Shown piece by piece: positions 14,977 to 23,680 of a DNA stretch of 40,012 nt. Numbering within the stretch: position 1 is the stretch's first letter; every line of letters starts with the position of its first letter. Both the position numbers and the translations under genes were made by a program. The notes beneath the pieces were generated by a model. That model made no database searches and was not told the DNA's origin. It was given only the letters and a program-made list of their open reading frames with translations. This stretch comes from a virus, in the IMG/VR virus record IMGVR_UViG_3300044957_001619, positions 1 to 40,012 of that record. One strand, 5' to 3'.

Positions 14977-16562
14977 CCGCGATGCCGCTTGGACAGGAAC
15001 AGGGCGACAGTGGATGTCTGCCCCAGAGCGAGTTCGTTGAAGGCGTCAGCCGCAGCATCGACCTGGTCGTCATGGGCGCCTGATGGAAAGACGCAAAGCT
15101 CGTCGATAAAGGGCTCAATCCAGGCGTCTCGCATGGGGTCACCTGTCGTCAGGAGAAAGACGTTGCCCGCTTCGGCCTGTGTCGCGAGGCCTGTAGCGCG
15201 GGTCAGCTTGGAGCCTGTGGGCTGCTCGGTTCGGACGGTGTAGCCGGGCAGCTTCTTTACCAGCGTCTGGACGTAGCCCTTGCCGGCGGCGCCTGGGTCT
15301 TGAGGGAGTCTCACCGTAACCGCCGTGGTGTCCGCCGCCGCCGTCAGTTTCATCTGCTGCTCGAACTGAGCCGGGCTCCATTGCCCGACCTTGGCGTCGG
15401 TAAAGACGTAGACGGCATCTTCCCCGTATCCGATCTGGGTACAGCGGACGCCGGCGCTGGGGTCTCCGCCGCCTTCCGTGGCGCCCACATCCCAGGCCCG
15501 TACAGTGCGCTTTGGTCCAGCGGGAAGAACTGAGATTGGCTTGAACCACTCCCGCTGGAATATCCCACCATCGCGAGGAGAGGGGCGCTGCTGGTATTGC
15601 CCAGCCCAGGCGTATGACCCCTTGGCCTTCTTGAGCCTGGCGACCTCGGCGGCCGGAAAGCGCTCGGGGAAGAGAAGCTCGCCCTCGACCGTGCGCGGAT
15701 CTTCGAAGAATAGCTCTCCGTTGACATAGGTCCGGCACGGCCCGCCGGTGACTTTGCCGTCGTCGCCGGTCCGCTCGGCTTCGAACTCCATGGGCAGGTT
15801 CAGGTGAACAAACCCGATGTCCAACTCGAGCGCTACCGCAGCAACGTCCTTGGCGTGCAGCCGCTGCATGATGATCACGATGGCCGACGTGGTGACGTCG
15901 TTCATGCGGTCGGAGATGCCTTCCCGGAAGATGCGGACGGCGGTCTCACGCTCGGCGTCGGATTCGGCGCTTTCCGTCGAGTGCGGGTCATCGACCTTGA
16001 CCCGGTCGCCCCTGCCACCGGTCATCGAACTGAACGGCCGGGCCTCGCTGAAGCCGTTGTCGGTGTTCTCGAACTTGCCCTTGGCGTTCTGGTCGGCGCG
16101 GAGAGTGAGGGGCCAGAGGGCGCGGTATTGGTCGCTCTCGATCAGGCGCCGGAGCTTGAGGTTGTCCCGCAGGACGTTGGCCTGGCTGTAGGAGGTTGCC
16201 AGGGTCTGAAGGTCGGGTCGGCCTTTCGGACCCCATTCCCATGCGGTCCAGAAGACCAGCAGAAGCGACTTCATCATCCCCGGAGGGACGGTCATCAGCA
16301 GGAACTGGATCTGGCCGGCGGTGACCGCCTCGAGGTGCCGACACATGGCCCGGAGAGCCCAGCCCGACTTGAACGGCCGCTTCGGCTCCAGGATGTGCCA
16401 GTGTTCCTCGATGAACCCGTGCAGACTGTCGCAACGGGCGCGGATTTCGCCCTGGTGGTCGATCAGGCGCTGACGGTCAGCCTCAGCCTTCCGCCTCGCC
16501 CGTTCCGCCCTGATCTCCTCCAGTGTTGGAAGCTCGACGACGGATGAAGCCTTCAAGGACAT
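14973..16562 (-). CDS. terL: terminase large subunit
   Basis: 529 residues from ATG 16562, chosen over a TTG one codon earlier because GAGGAG is correctly spaced. It is the packaging ATPase and headful or site-specific nuclease. Walker A-like VPPGMMKSLLLVF lies at about residues 92-104, with a Walker B/coupling region later (TTSAIVIIMQRLHAKD). The RNase H-like nuclease has VRAWDVGATEGGGDPSAG and the C-terminal HDDQVDAAADAFN with its acidic residues. It overlaps the small terminase by 80 bp and the portal by 4 bp. Confidence 0.92.
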   Translation of the reverse strand: MSLKASSVVELPTLEEIRAERARRKAEADRQRLIDHQGEIRARCDSLHGFIEEHWHILEPKRPFKSGWALRAMCRHLEAVTAGQIQFLLMTVPPGMMKSLLLVFWTAWEWGPKGRPDLQTLATSYSQANVLRDNLKLRRLIESDQYRALWPLTLRADQNAKGKFENTDNGFSEARPFSSMTGGRGDRVKVDDPHSTESAESDAERETAVRIFREGISDRMNDVTTSAIVIIMQRLHAKDVAAVALELDIGFVHLNLPMEFEAERTGDDGKVTGGPCRTYVNGELFFEDPRTVEGELLFPERFPAAEVARLKKAKGSYAWAGQYQQRPSPRDGGIFQREWFKPISVLPAGPKRTVRAWDVGATEGGGDPSAGVRCTQIGYGEDAVYVFTDAKVGQWSPAQFEQQMKLTAAADTTAVTVRLPQDPGAAGKGYVQTLVKKLPGYTVRTEQPTGSKLTRATGLATQAEAGNVFLLTTGDPMRDAWIEPFIDELCVFPSGAHDDQVDAAADAFNELALGQTSTVALFLSKRHRG

Positions 16563-16980
16563 CAAGCTCCTCGTCGGTCGCGTCGGACAAGTCGAAGGCG
16601 TGGGAGTGGCGAATCGGAGCGTCGTCCTTGCCGCCGCCGACCAGAGCGACCTTGTCGCCGTAGACCTTCGGCTTGCGCTTTCCGGCCGACCACTTCTTGG
16701 CGTCTATGGCGACGCGCGCCGCCTGGGGATCGAGGTCGCCCTTCTCGACGCGCCGCGCGATGTCACGGATGTCGTCGTCGTCAGCGTCGGCCGAAGCTTC
16801 GCGCGCGAGCGCGTACTGGCGGCGAAACTCGACATGCTCAGGATCGGCGAGCCACCGATTGACCGTCCGCCTGTCGGGGTAGTCGTCGCCCTCGCAGATG
16901 GACCTCAGGCTTTCGCCGTCAGCAATACGCTCGCAGATGTCTTCGGCCAGGCTCTCGTTGAAGAGGGTGGGGCGGGCCAT
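16483..16980 (-). CDS. terS: terminase small subunit
   Basis: 165 residues from ATG 16980 (MARPTLFNESLAEDICERIA), with GGGAG eight bases upstream. The N-terminal 70 residues form a helix-turn-helix of the phage terS type (GESLRSICEGDDYPDRRTVN, RWLADPEHVEFRRQYALARE). A helical oligomerisation region and an acidic C-terminus that binds the large subunit follow. It recognises the packaging start site. It is the first gene of the late block, located 143 bases after a strong terminator. Confidence 0.88.
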   Translation of the reverse strand: MARPTLFNESLAEDICERIADGESLRSICEGDDYPDRRTVNRWLADPEHVEFRRQYALAREASADADDDDIRDIARRVEKGDLDPQAARVAIDAKKWSAGKRKPKVYGDKVALVGGGKDDAPIRHSHAFDLSDATDEELDVLEGFIRRRASNTGGDQGGTGEAEG

Positions 16981-17122
16981 AAGCGCTCCCGTTATCAGCA
17001 CCCGGCGAACCGGGCGGCCTGCCGAGGCAGGTCTTTCAAGTCCCAGAGGGGAACCATTTCCCGCGCCATTCTCCCCAGCCAGCCATTGCCGCAGCGCCGA
17101 GCATGGAGGGTGTAGGACACGA
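16981..17122 (-). promoter_or_regulatory. leader region of the late block
   Basis: This 142-bp stretch has no convincing gene. On the minus strand it contains TTGAAA followed by two small hairpins, CCTGCC-tc-GGCAGG (17018-17031) and CCCGG-TTCG-CCGGG (17001-17014), then the terS ribosome site. Its position between terminator and terS makes it the likely site for a late promoter, packaging site or antitermination signal. No clear -10 box was found. Confidence 0.4.
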
Positions 17123-17157
17123 AAAAGGCCCCCGAGCGGTTGCTTGGGAGCCTTTTG
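17123..17157 (-). terminator. strong intrinsic terminator between early and late blocks
   Basis: The minus strand folds as AAAAGGCTCCC ... GGGGGCCTTTT with an 11-bp stem (one T.G pair), a 12-nt loop and a run of five T. The plus strand has a T tract too, so it could act in both directions. It would stop left early transcripts before terS, which implies either a late promoter or antitermination. Confidence 0.75.
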
Positions 17158-17220
17158 GGCGTGAAGCCCGATTTGCCGTGTGTCCACTCTTCGGCTTCCG
17201 ATGTCAAGATGTGGTGTTGA

Positions 17221-18045
17221 TCATCCTAGGCCGTACACGATCTCGCAGGTGTCGAGGGCAAAGGTCAGATCGTCCCTGATCCTGGCCCGAACCGATCCGC
17301 TCTCGCTCATGTAAGAGATGATGCGGCCCTTACCGGCGACTTCGTCTAGCGCATAGATCGCCCTCATGGCGGGGTGTCCCTTGGGTAGGTTTGGGATCGC
17401 GCCCCGCTCTCCGGGCTTGTTGTCGATGCCGCAGATCATGAGGTGGACGCGGAAGACCCGCTCCTCGATCTCGCGCCGCTTGTCGTCCCACCCTTCGCCG
17501 CCATGGGCGCTTTTGATCTTCTCCGGGTCGAGTTGGGGCGGGGTCAGACCTCCCTCTGGGTCCAAGGTCTCGTAATCGGCCCTGTAGCGAAGCCCGGCCG
17601 CGTGCTGGGTAGTGCTGATGGCCCCGGCAGAAAGCATAGTCTCCAGCCCATCGGTGTGCAGCCTGGGGACGCCTACGGCTCCCTCAACCTTGGACGGTTC
17701 GATACGGATACCCCGGAGCGCCTCCAGCCCCATGCGCTCGGTCAGGCCCGCCTTGGCCTCCTTCGCGGCTAGGATGGCGTCGATCTCGCGGTTCAGGGTT
17801 TCAAGGGCGACATGGCCGGCGCGCTGGATCTCAACGCTGGAGTGAGCCCGGTTCCTGACTGCGATATGGTAGCGATAGGCCTGGCCCTCGCTCAGCCTCA
17901 CCCCCCGGATCGTTACCGGCGCCGTGTAGTTGTCGTTGGCGTGGTTGTCGTTGGCCTCGGTCCCCAGACCTATGCGGCGGAGAGGGGAGGGCTTGGCGTA
18001 CCGGCCCTTGCGGAGCTTCGCCTTGGCTTTGGATTGCTTGCTCAT
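17221..18045 (-). CDS. unknown phage protein, possible late regulator
   Basis: 274 residues starting MSKQSKAKAKLRKGRYAKPS, overlapping the previous gene by ATGA. The N-terminus is very basic. Residues 30-42 contain two copies of the tag-like motif (TEANDNHANDNY). A central AAGLRYRADYETLDPEGG segment resembles the R-Y-R-x-x-Y-E element of DUF6456-type alphaproteobacterial proteins. The C-terminal part (VFRVHLMICGIDNKPGERGA) is helical. It is the last early gene, directly upstream of the terminator and late block, where lambda-type phages keep their late antiterminator. The regulator idea is inference only. Confidence 0.65.
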   Translation of the reverse strand: MSKQSKAKAKLRKGRYAKPSPLRRIGLGTEANDNHANDNYTAPVTIRGVRLSEGQAYRYHIAVRNRAHSSVEIQRAGHVALETLNREIDAILAAKEAKAGLTERMGLEALRGIRIEPSKVEGAVGVPRLHTDGLETMLSAGAISTTQHAAGLRYRADYETLDPEGGLTPPQLDPEKIKSAHGGEGWDDKRREIEERVFRVHLMICGIDNKPGERGAIPNLPKGHPAMRAIYALDEVAGKGRIISYMSESGSVRARIRDDLTFALDTCEIVYGLG

Positions 18046-18962
18046 GCGGCTTGCTCCGAGGTGGGAATGTTTTGGTTGGCGGCAACGCCCTCACACCAGC
18101 CGAAGCAGTCGGTGTCGGGCTCTTCGTCCTCAATTTCATCCAGCGGGATCAGCAGAGGGTTGTCGGCAATGTGCTGCTCAATCTCGGCGATGCTCATCCG
18201 GCCGAACGCGAAGTTTCTTTCCGCCTCGTGGCGCTTCCACCAGTCGAGGCCTTCCGGATTGCGCCGGGCCCGAGCGATGCGGGTCTTTTCGCCTAAGAAC
18301 GGACAGTGGTCGCAGTTGCCGGTGCCCTTCTTCAGTTCCAGGTCAAAGCCTTGGGGCTTGTCGTTGGCTTCGAAGGTGCCGCCGACGCCCCACCAAAAGG
18401 CCTCAACGTCACTTCGGCGAATGCCTGCCTTCGCGAGCGGGAAAGCAAACCGGCGTGTCACATTGCGGGGGCGAAGAGGTAGCTCAACGACCCGGTCGTA
18501 TTCGTCCGCGCGGAAGCCGATGACTTCGGTGAACTTGCCGGGCTCATACCCCAAAGTCGCCATGTAGTCGGTAAGCGTCCTGACCTTCGCGAAATCAGTG
18601 CACCAGCGGCCTCGCAGCGTTGAAAACAGCGATTGCTTGCGGGCGATCAGCCGGTCCAGCGGCTCGCCGTTGCGGCTCGCGCTGTTGAAGCCGACGATCT
18701 GAATGCGCCCTTCTGGGCCGACGCTCTTGAGGTCAGTGACGAACTCTAGCCAACGGATGTCGACCCCCCATCGAGCACCGCATTCGTATACGAAGCGTAG
18801 GGTTTCCTCGCGCTCCCGGCCGGTGTTTGCGAAAGCTACGATCACGTCGTCCGGAAGCCGACCTCCGTGTGCCTGGAGGATGCGCCACAGCATGTAGGCC
18901 GAGGTCCGACCGCCGCTGAACGAGATCAGCGCCGGGCCCTTGATTAAGAAGGGATCGCTCAT
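18042..18962 (-). CDS. PAPS reductase-like PP-loop protein
   Basis: 306 residues starting MSDPFLIKGPALISFSGGRT. The PP-loop SFSGGRTSAYML (about residues 14-25) binds ATP in the adenine nucleotide alpha-hydrolase superfamily. VIVAFANTGREREETLRFVY is the standard second element of phage PAPS reductase-like proteins. Cys pairs near NCDHCPFLGEKTR could hold a metal cluster. Such genes are frequent in phage early regions, with uncertain roles in sulfur or nucleobase modification. EANDKP occurs internally, and the C-terminus ends VAANQNIPTSEQAA, similar to a tmRNA tag. Confidence 0.75.
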   Translation of the reverse strand: MSDPFLIKGPALISFSGGRTSAYMLWRILQAHGGRLPDDVIVAFANTGREREETLRFVYECGARWGVDIRWLEFVTDLKSVGPEGRIQIVGFNSASRNGEPLDRLIARKQSLFSTLRGRWCTDFAKVRTLTDYMATLGYEPGKFTEVIGFRADEYDRVVELPLRPRNVTRRFAFPLAKAGIRRSDVEAFWWGVGGTFEANDKPQGFDLELKKGTGNCDHCPFLGEKTRIARARRNPEGLDWWKRHEAERNFAFGRMSIAEIEQHIADNPLLIPLDEIEDEEPDTDCFGWCEGVAANQNIPTSEQAA

Positions 18963-19984
18963 GCCGCTTCTCCTTTACCGAACAGGTCAGGCTTGGGGGT
19001 GTCGTTGGCCACAGCCAGGACGACGGTGAATTTCCACTTCGTGCAGATCGGAGCGAGGTCGGACTTCAGCTTTCCGAGCGCGAACGGGTTGGCGGCGAGA
19101 AGGGTGCGGTTGGCGCCGTCCCATCGGGCCGGATCGACGTAGGAACGGGCGTAGGGCTCGCCGTGGTGTTCAGCAGTCCAGGCGCGGATGTCGGGCGGGC
19201 CGTCGAAGACAGCGGCCGGGGCCGGGCCTGACGCTTGGTCCGCACCCGTCCAGGTCGGAAGCCAATGCTCCCATCGTCCATCCCTGAGCCAGCGGTCAAA
19301 CGCTGGGGGGCCGCACTCGCCCTTGTGGGTCGTGTCTTCGGCGACGTAGCGCCGCACCGCCGCCAAGAGCCGATCATCGCCGCCAGCGATCTTCGCCGCC
19401 GCGCGCCAAACCGGTTTGGTCTTGGCTTGCGATTTGGAGCGTGATCGACCCAGCGCAGGATAGGCTTTCCATGCGAGCGTGAACGCATCGTCCGGCACCG
19501 GGCGGACATAGGATGCGTTAGCATCCTTCTTTTCTTCTCTTGTCTTCTCTAGAGGCATAAGCGTTTGTTTTTCATCAGTTGAGGTGTCGAGAAGTGCCGG
19601 GTTCTGTTCGACACTTGCCGACTTCTCCTCGACTTCTCCCGACTTCTCCCTGATCTGAGCCCGTCCAGAGCGTGTCCCAGCACCGCCCTTGACGGCCTTT
19701 CGCTCGGCCTCGAAGGCCTCGTCCGAGATGTAGGTTCGCCCCCCCTCTTCGAAAGAGATGAGGCGTCCTCGCTCCAGCAGGCGATTGATGATCGGGTTCA
19801 GCTTCTGGACCGCACAGCCGCACCAATTGGCAATATAGCGGCGGTCGTCCTCAAGAGGTCGCCACGTCTGATAGAGCATGTCGAGGACGGTATTATAGAC
19901 ACCGCGCTCCTCCAGGCTGAGCCCGATCATGCCGGACAGAGCCTTGTTTGGGTCGCGCCGATAGAAGTTCTCCCTCTTGGCCAT
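18959..19984 (-). CDS. DUF1376 (YdaU-like) replication initiation protein
   Basis: 341 residues starting MAKRENFYRRDPNKALSGMI; ATG overlaps the helicase stop (TGATG). Residues 10-95 match the DUF1376 winged-helix domain (LSLEERGVYNTVLDMLYQTW, YIANWCGCAVQKLNPIINRL). A low-complexity, charged linker and a C-terminal domain follow, as in phage O-like proteins that load DnaB. It sits next to dnaB, supporting a helicase-loading role. The C-terminus reads VANDTPKPDLFGKGEAA, again tag-like. Confidence 0.8.
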   Translation of the reverse strand: MAKRENFYRRDPNKALSGMIGLSLEERGVYNTVLDMLYQTWRPLEDDRRYIANWCGCAVQKLNPIINRLLERGRLISFEEGGRTYISDEAFEAERKAVKGGAGTRSGRAQIREKSGEVEEKSASVEQNPALLDTSTDEKQTLMPLEKTREEKKDANASYVRPVPDDAFTLAWKAYPALGRSRSKSQAKTKPVWRAAAKIAGGDDRLLAAVRRYVAEDTTHKGECGPPAFDRWLRDGRWEHWLPTWTGADQASGPAPAAVFDGPPDIRAWTAEHHGEPYARSYVDPARWDGANRTLLAANPFALGKLKSDLAPICTKWKFTVVLAVANDTPKPDLFGKGEAA

Positions 19985-21471
19985 CAGTTGTCACCATAGG
20001 GCATACGCGCGGTCTCATAGTCTGACCCCCGCGCGAGGTTTCCAAACCGGGTCGTTTCGGCGTCGAAGGCGAGTTTGACCGTGCCGATGGGGCCGTGTCG
20101 CTGCTTGCCGATAATGACCTCGGCCTCATGCTCCTTGATGGCCATTTCGGCTTGCCATTCCATGTGCTCCGCCGTGCCTTCCTTCGGCTCAGACCGGCTC
20201 AGGTAATAGGCCTCGCGATAGACGAACATCACGGCGTCGGCGTCTTGCTCGATCGATCCCGACTCCCGAAGGTCAGAAAGCTGGGGCCGCTTGTCCTCGC
20301 GGTTTTCGACCTGGCGCGAAAGCTGAGACAGGGCGATGATCGGGACGTTCAACTCCTTCGCCAGGGCCTTCAAGCCGCCGGTGATGGCCGTGACTTCCTG
20401 CACCCGTCCGTTGCCCCTGGCGCCGTCTGTGGTGACGAGCTGCAGGTAGTCCACCACGATAAGCTCTAGGCCGAACTTGCGTTTATGGCGCCGGGCGCGG
20501 GCGGCGAGCTTGGCGATGTGCAGCCCGCCGGTCGCATCGATGTGCAGCGGGATCTTCTCGATCAGGTCGCGGCATTCGCGGATGCGTCGGAACTCGGCCT
20601 CGTTGATCTGACCTTTCCGCATCCGGTCGGATGACACGCCAGAAGCGTCGGCAAGGATGCGCTGGGCCAACTGCTCCTTGGACATTTCCAGGGAGGCGAA
20701 GAGCACACGACCGCCGGCAACGGTCTTTCGGCCATCCGGCGCGTCGGCGTCCTCGACCCAGCGATAGTTCTTGGCGACGTTGAACGCGATGTTGGTCGCC
20801 AGGGCCGTCTTACCCATAGACGGACGACCGGCGAGGATCAGCAGGTCGCTGTCGTGGAGCCCGCCCAGCTTCTGGTCCAGATCGACCAGAGTGGTCGCGA
20901 TGCCGGTCAGTTGCCCATCGGAGCGGAAGGCACCCTCAATGGCCTGCATGGCGCCGTCCAGGGCGCTGCTGAAGGTCTGGACGCCCTCGGACGCGCTACC
21001 GGTCTCAGCTAGGCCATAGAGCGCCCCTTCGGCCTCTGACAGCAGATCCTTTGCCGGTCGATCCGGGTCCGGGGCATTGGTGATGATCTCCCCGCCGATG
21101 CGGATGAGGTCGCGGCGTATGGCGAGGTCATGGATCGACCGGGCATAGTCCTTAGCATTGGACCCAGGGGGCGCGCGGTCAACGAGGTCTGCCAGATACC
21201 GAAGCCCGCCGAACTCGGCAAAGGCCGGGTCATTGGTGAACCGAGTCATGAGGATGGTCGGATCAGCCGCAGCGCCTGCCGTGATGCTCTCCGAGATCGC
21301 GTCGAAGAGGCGTTGGTGGAACGGTTCAAAGAAGTGCGAGCCGCGTAAGCCATCGGGCAGGCGCTCAAACACGGCGTTGTCAAACATGAGGATGCCGAGA
21401 AGGGCTTGCTCGGCTTCGATGTTCGACGGCAGGCTCTTGATGGCCTCGCCCTGGTCGCGGGGGGCCATCAT
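19984..21471 (-). CDS. dnaB: replicative DNA helicase DnaB
   Basis: 495 residues, usual length for DnaB. The N-terminal domain starts SLPSNIEAEQALLGILMFDN. The C-terminal RecA-like ATPase has Walker A GRPSMGKTALAT (about residues 215-226), Walker B-type LELIVVDYLQLV, and the Q-loop/arginine-finger region PIIALSQLSRQVENREDKRP followed by LSDLRESGSIEQDADAVMFV. It unwinds DNA at the phage fork and is probably loaded by the adjacent DUF1376 protein. The start overlaps the methyltransferase stop. Confidence 0.95.
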   Translation of the reverse strand: MMAPRDQGEAIKSLPSNIEAEQALLGILMFDNAVFERLPDGLRGSHFFEPFHQRLFDAISESITAGAAADPTILMTRFTNDPAFAEFGGLRYLADLVDRAPPGSNAKDYARSIHDLAIRRDLIRIGGEIITNAPDPDRPAKDLLSEAEGALYGLAETGSASEGVQTFSSALDGAMQAIEGAFRSDGQLTGIATTLVDLDQKLGGLHDSDLLILAGRPSMGKTALATNIAFNVAKNYRWVEDADAPDGRKTVAGGRVLFASLEMSKEQLAQRILADASGVSSDRMRKGQINEAEFRRIRECRDLIEKIPLHIDATGGLHIAKLAARARRHKRKFGLELIVVDYLQLVTTDGARGNGRVQEVTAITGGLKALAKELNVPIIALSQLSRQVENREDKRPQLSDLRESGSIEQDADAVMFVYREAYYLSRSEPKEGTAEHMEWQAEMAIKEHEAEVIIGKQRHGPIGTVKLAFDAETTRFGNLARGSDYETARMPYGDN

Positions 21472-22091
21472 GCCGCCTTCTCCGTGCTGATCTGGTCGTT
21501 GGCGGCGAACTTCGCGGTCTCATTCCCCCAGACCGTCCAGCCATCCCGAGGCGCGCGGGCGAAAAGCTCCAGGCGCGGGCCGTCGCAATAGCGCTCAATC
21601 CGGCTGTGTGCCTCCAGAGGCTTGCGGCTGTGTTCCTGGCGCGGCGCCGTGATGATCTGGTGGATGGACTTGGACAGGCGCTTGGGCGCGCCCCGGCGGC
21701 CTAAGAGAACCAGTTCTGCGTTCTGGCGCGTCGTGTAGCCCATGCCGGTGAAGAGGTCGCGGCGGTCCATGAACAGGACACCGTCGTCATCACCGTCCGG
21801 CTGCTTCCTGCGTTTAACCCATACAAAGGCGAGGCTGGAGTAGCGGAAGCCCCAGGCGTTCATGACCTCGAACGCCTGCTGAAGATGCGGGCCTGTGGTC
21901 CAGAGAAACAGGTGGCAATCCTTCGTCGCGACATCAGCGACGGGCATGGCCTTGATGTCGGCAAGCGGCATTGTCCGGTAGTGGTGCGAGGGCGAACGGC
22001 TGGTCTGCCCCTTCGGAGAGCGCGAGGCATGATGCCACGGCGGATCTGCGAGGATGCAGGCGAATGGGCCAGCGGGCAGGGGCTCAATCAT
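21468..22091 (-). CDS. MT-A70 family DNA adenine methyltransferase
   Basis: 207 residues starting MIEPLPAGPFACILADPPWH. DPPW (about residues 16-19) is the catalytic motif of MT-A70/Ime4-type N6-adenine methyltransferases; the SAM-binding motif is partly visible as CHLFLWTTGPHLQQAFEVMN and RLELFARAPRDGWTVWGNE. Phage versions protect DNA or modify regulatory sites. Target specificity cannot be read. It overlaps a small gene by 8 bp and lies close to the GcrA homologue. The C-terminus is KFAANDQISTEKAA, resembling a tmRNA tag. Confidence 0.88.
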   Translation of the reverse strand: MIEPLPAGPFACILADPPWHHASRSPKGQTSRSPSHHYRTMPLADIKAMPVADVATKDCHLFLWTTGPHLQQAFEVMNAWGFRYSSLAFVWVKRRKQPDGDDDGVLFMDRRDLFTGMGYTTRQNAELVLLGRRGAPKRLSKSIHQIITAPRQEHSRKPLEAHSRIERYCDGPRLELFARAPRDGWTVWGNETAKFAANDQISTEKAA

Positions 22092-22449
22092 CTGCGCCCC
22101 TATCGTTGGCCGCTCTGGTCAGTTTGGCGAAGGCCTGTTCTGCGGCCGCATTCTTGATGGCGCGCGGGAGCCGGAAGACGGCGCACACATCGGCAGCGAC
22201 GCTGTTCAGGGCGGTTGCGGTTTCCACCCGGCCCAGGATAGGCCAGCGGTATTCGGCGGCGACGTCGATCAGGTCGCCAAGGATAGCGGCCCGCTCATCG
22301 GCACATTCGATGTCGGCAAGGATCGAGGTCACAGCCCGGCGAGCCTGGGCCTTCAGATACATTGCCCTGCGTTGGCGTTCGGCCTTGATAGCGGGGGCTT
22401 CGCGGGCTCGGTCGATCTTCTCGACCATGTAATTCTCGCGGCGGGTCAT
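22084..22449 (-). CDS. unknown helical early protein
   Basis: 121 residues from ATG 22449 (MTRRENYMVEKIDRAREAPA), which overlaps the previous stop as TAATG. Mostly helical and charged, with no recognised domain (RAVTSILADIECADERAAIL). The C-terminus AANDRGADD begins like the Caulobacter tmRNA tag but ends in DD, the same ending used experimentally to stabilise tags. Probably co-translated with the GcrA-like gene upstream and the methyltransferase downstream. Confidence 0.7.
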   Translation of the reverse strand: MTRRENYMVEKIDRAREAPAIKAERQRRAMYLKAQARRAVTSILADIECADERAAILGDLIDVAAEYRWPILGRVETATALNSVAADVCAVFRLPRAIKNAAAEQAFAKLTRAANDRGADD

Positions 22450-23222
22450 TAGGCGGCCCACCTCTGCGCAGCCCGGTCCAGATTGTCCTTGGGCTTCGGC
22501 TGGGTCACATCACGGGCAAAGGCCCGCTTGGCGTGCGTGACGCAGTAGGGGCAGTTCTCGACCCCTTCATAGGTTGAGGCGCCACAGACGAGTTGATCGC
22601 GGGGCCGATCCGGCGTTCCGACAGGCCAGGCGCATTGACCGAACTTCCGCTCCATGAGGGGGACGGAGTTGTCGTTGGCGACGGCATCCATGCCGGTGAT
22701 CGCTCTTCGTCCTGTCGCCGCCCGAGCCGCACGCACTTCGTCGGTCTTTTCCGGCGAGAGCTTTGGGAAGGGCACGCCCAACATCGGGCCTTCGGCCTTG
22801 ACGGGCTCAGGCTTGACCTTCTGCGGCCTGATAGCGGCGTCCATAACGCACCGCTCCTTTTTGATCCTGACCGACTTGGGGCGGCGGATGGCGCTGGCCT
22901 TCATCGCCGCCAACTTCCGTTCCGGCGTGCTCAGGTTGTTCCTGTTGACGAGACTCACGACCATGTTTCGGGTCCAGCGCCCGCCGAAAGCTCTGGCTAT
23001 CTCTGAGGCTGACTTCCCTTCAGCCCAAAGGGTCGCGATGCGTTTGATCGTTTCGGGCGGATGCGTGTTGGTGTCCCTTTCCCGGTCCGGAAGACCCATC
23101 TCCAGGCGGACTCTCCGCAAGGTCGTCTGACTGACCCGGTATTTGACCACCATTGCTCGGATACTGACCCCTTTGGTCCAGTCGGCTTCGAATGCGTTCT
23201 GATTGATCTTGTCGGGGATCAT
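22449..23222 (-). CDS. GcrA-family cell-cycle regulator with extra N-terminal HTH
   Basis: 257 residues starting MIPDKINQNAFEADWTKGVS. Residues 15-50 form one predicted helix-turn-helix (IRAMVVKYRVSQTTLRRVRL). Residues 55-95 match the GcrA N-terminal domain (IATLWAEGKSASEIARAFGG then RWTRNMVVSLVNRNNL). The Cys-containing C-terminal domain has CAWPVGTPDRPRDQLVCGAS and CPYCVTHAKRAF, the GcrA C-W-P ... C ... Y-C-x-x-H signature. In Caulobacter, GcrA acts with sigma-70 at GANTC-methylated promoters. A phage copy could redirect host or phage promoters. AVANDNSV is internal. Confidence 0.85.
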   Translation of the reverse strand: MIPDKINQNAFEADWTKGVSIRAMVVKYRVSQTTLRRVRLEMGLPDRERDTNTHPPETIKRIATLWAEGKSASEIARAFGGRWTRNMVVSLVNRNNLSTPERKLAAMKASAIRRPKSVRIKKERCVMDAAIRPQKVKPEPVKAEGPMLGVPFPKLSPEKTDEVRAARAATGRRAITGMDAVANDNSVPLMERKFGQCAWPVGTPDRPRDQLVCGASTYEGVENCPYCVTHAKRAFARDVTQPKPKDNLDRAAQRWAA

Positions 23223-23680
23223 GCGGCCCTCCCGGCCATGAAGTTGAGGGGATGGACCTCGACGTCGACGCCCGGCGTCAGCGCGTAGGTCTTGCTGGCG
23301 GTCAGGCGGACGATCAGGGCGTCGTCCCGGAAGGCCACCTTGTTGCAGCCGTCGAGGACGGCCTTCACGACGTTGTCGAGGTCGGGGAGCTTCGTCGGGG
23401 CGATCTCACCCGCGATCATCGCCCGGCGCTTCTTCTCGCTGTGCGAGGCCGCCGGGGTCATGCGGACGATCACCGTCATGGCCAGCGGCTCGTCGAAGGG
23501 TTGACGGTCGCCCAGAGCCCGAGCCGCAGCCAGCTTCACGAGGTTCTCGTAGCTGACGGTCTTGCTGTCGGTGAACATACGGGCGCGGGCGGGCGCGCCG
23601 TCCTTGCCCTTGAAAACAGTGGCGCGGGGCCGGCCCTTACCGCGAGGGTCGCCCGGAATGGTAAAGGCCAGCCCCGACAT
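23219..23680 (-). CDS. rusA: RusA-family Holliday junction resolvase
   Basis: 153 residues starting MSGLAFTIPGDPRGKGRPRA. RusA signature elements: N-terminal PGDPRGKGRPRATVF, and the catalytic acidic stretch KLPDLDNVVKAVLDGCNKVA followed by FRDDALIV. RusA resolves four-way junctions formed in recombination and replication. It belongs to the early operon next to the GcrA-like gene; its start overlaps the stop of a 36-residue gene (TGATG). The C-terminus ends AGRAA. Confidence 0.92.
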   Translation of the reverse strand: MSGLAFTIPGDPRGKGRPRATVFKGKDGAPARARMFTDSKTVSYENLVKLAAARALGDRQPFDEPLAMTVIVRMTPAASHSEKKRRAMIAGEIAPTKLPDLDNVVKAVLDGCNKVAFRDDALIVRLTASKTYALTPGVDVEVHPLNFMAGRAA

